Assembly (NCBI GenBank): GCA_023424275.1 | Contig: JAFAED010000124.1 | Location: 1-6,625, forward strand | Length of the DNA: 6,625 nt | Source of the DNA: Pseudomonadota bacterium | GTDB lineage: Bacteria > Pseudomonadota > Alphaproteobacteria > Sphingomonadales > Sphingomonadaceae | Reading direction: 5' to 3' | The notes under the pieces: generated by a model | Told to the model about the DNA's origin: nothing | What the model saw: the letters and a program-made list of their open reading frames with translations, nothing else | Database searches by the model: none | In this document: in pieces, positions 6,049 to 6,625 of the stretch | Layout: every line of letters starts with the position of its first letter | Numbering within the stretch: the first letter of the stretch is position 1 | Translations under genes and position numbers: made by a program

Positions 6049-6625
6049 CTATGCGGTTCCACCGCGCGCCGCAGCCAGCGCCTTGCGCGCATCGGCGGCG
6101 GATTCGGTATCGGGATCAAGCTTCAGCGCCCGCTCGAGCAACTCGATCGCCCGGGCATTGTCGCGCCCGATTCCCTTGCCGGTCTGATAGGCGCGCCCCA
6201 GCGTGAAGCAGCTTTCGGCCTCGCCCAGTCCGCACGCCTTGTCGAAGAGTTCGAGCGCGCGCGTGCGGTCGCGGCGGATACCGCGCCCGTCGTTGACCAA
6301 CATCGCCAGATTGCCGCAGGCCGAGGCATCGTCGGCGCGGCAACTTTGCTCGAACAGCGCCAGCGCCCGCTTGTAATCGCGGGGCATGCCGAGGCCGTCG
6401 CGATGGAGAACGCCGAGATTATAACAGGCATGCTGGTCATCGGCCTTGCACGCGCGCCGGAAAAGCCGCGCCGCCTGGCGCTGGCTCGGCGTGACGCCCT
6501 TGCCCAGCGAGTAGGAGGCGCCAAGGTTCGCGCACCCCGACACGCTGCCCATATCGCAGGCCTGCCTGAACAGCTTTGCGGCGCGCCGCGGGTCCGAGGG
6601 AACGCCGTCGCCGCCGATGTAGGAC
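6049..6625 (-). CDS. Sel1-repeat protein with Hcp-like cysteine pattern (5'-truncated by window edge)
   Basis: The frame is open to the right edge, so the visible 191 residues are the C-terminal part; an internal ATG at 6552 falls within a repeat and is not the start. It is built of 36-residue alpha/alpha Sel1-like repeats. A partial unit is followed by four complete ones, each with the xxLGxxYxxGxGVxxDxxxAxxLF pattern. Four Cys-x7-Cys pairs recur at the same place in successive units (for example CKADDQHAC and CRADDASAC); the last unit lacks them. This spacing is typical of the disulfide-stabilised Hcp (Helicobacter cysteine-rich protein) group, which is exported, so a signal peptide is expected outside the window. 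Such repeats bind proteins or peptidoglycan-related ligands; the partner here is unknown. It ends with TAG 200 bases before hppA, with no obvious terminator between. Repeat class is firm, role unknown. Confidence 0.9.
   Translation of the reverse strand, partial: SYIGGDGVPSDPRRAAKLFRQACDMGSVSGCANLGASYSLGKGVTPSQRQAARLFRRACKADDQHACYNLGVLHRDGLGMPRDYKRALALFEQSCRADDASACGNLAMLVNDGRGIRRDRTRALELFDKACGLGEAESCFTLGRAYQTGKGIGRDNARAIELLERALKLDPDTESAADARKALAAARGGTA

Overview
The window reads as an ordinary chromosomal housekeeping region of a high-GC alphaproteobacterium, most likely a sphingomonad (Sphingopyxis or a relative). That guess rests on protein wording, strong GC bias in the third codon position, a CarD regulator, a K+-independent proton-pumping pyrophosphatase, and a GTCATCCCGGG-type palindromic repeat familiar from alphaproteobacterial genomes. 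Genus-level placement is inference.

Layout. On the + strand, the last two thirds of fmt (methionyl-tRNA formyltransferase) run into truA (tRNA pseudouridine synthase) through a 4-base ATGA overlap, forming a small tRNA-maturation operon. A symmetric hairpin at 1375-1402 separates truA from the convergent carD (CarD-family RNA polymerase-binding regulator, - strand, 1424-1951). A 313-base divergent intergenic region follows. It holds a probable carD promoter with a perfect TATAAT lying in a 17-bp inverted repeat, and a second 17-bp inverted repeat just upstream of a DHRS7-like short-chain dehydrogenase (+ strand, 2265-3083).

That dehydrogenase converges on a small uncharacterised - strand gene (3237-3608). 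A back-to-back pair of REP-like palindromes at 3121-3208 lies between them. The small gene has a lower GC content than most of its surroundings and follows the strong intrinsic terminator of hppA (3672-3702). hppA (3731-5848) encodes a complete 705-residue membrane pyrophosphatase. About 200 bases upstream is the 3' part of a cysteine-patterned Sel1-repeat protein (6049-6625), which runs off the right edge.

How the genes work together. fmt and truA both act on tRNA, in initiation and in anticodon-arm modification. carD sets transcription initiation strength, classically at stable-RNA promoters. hppA couples hydrolysis of PPi, a by-product of RNA, DNA and aminoacyl-tRNA synthesis, to proton pumping. 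Apart from the fmt-truA pair there is no sign of a dedicated multigene system. I found no CRISPR array, transposase, phage gene, tRNA, rRNA or toxin-antitoxin pair. The points most worth a second look are the small orphan gene beside the REP pair, the two palindromes in the carD/dehydrogenase intergenic region, and the long carD leader.
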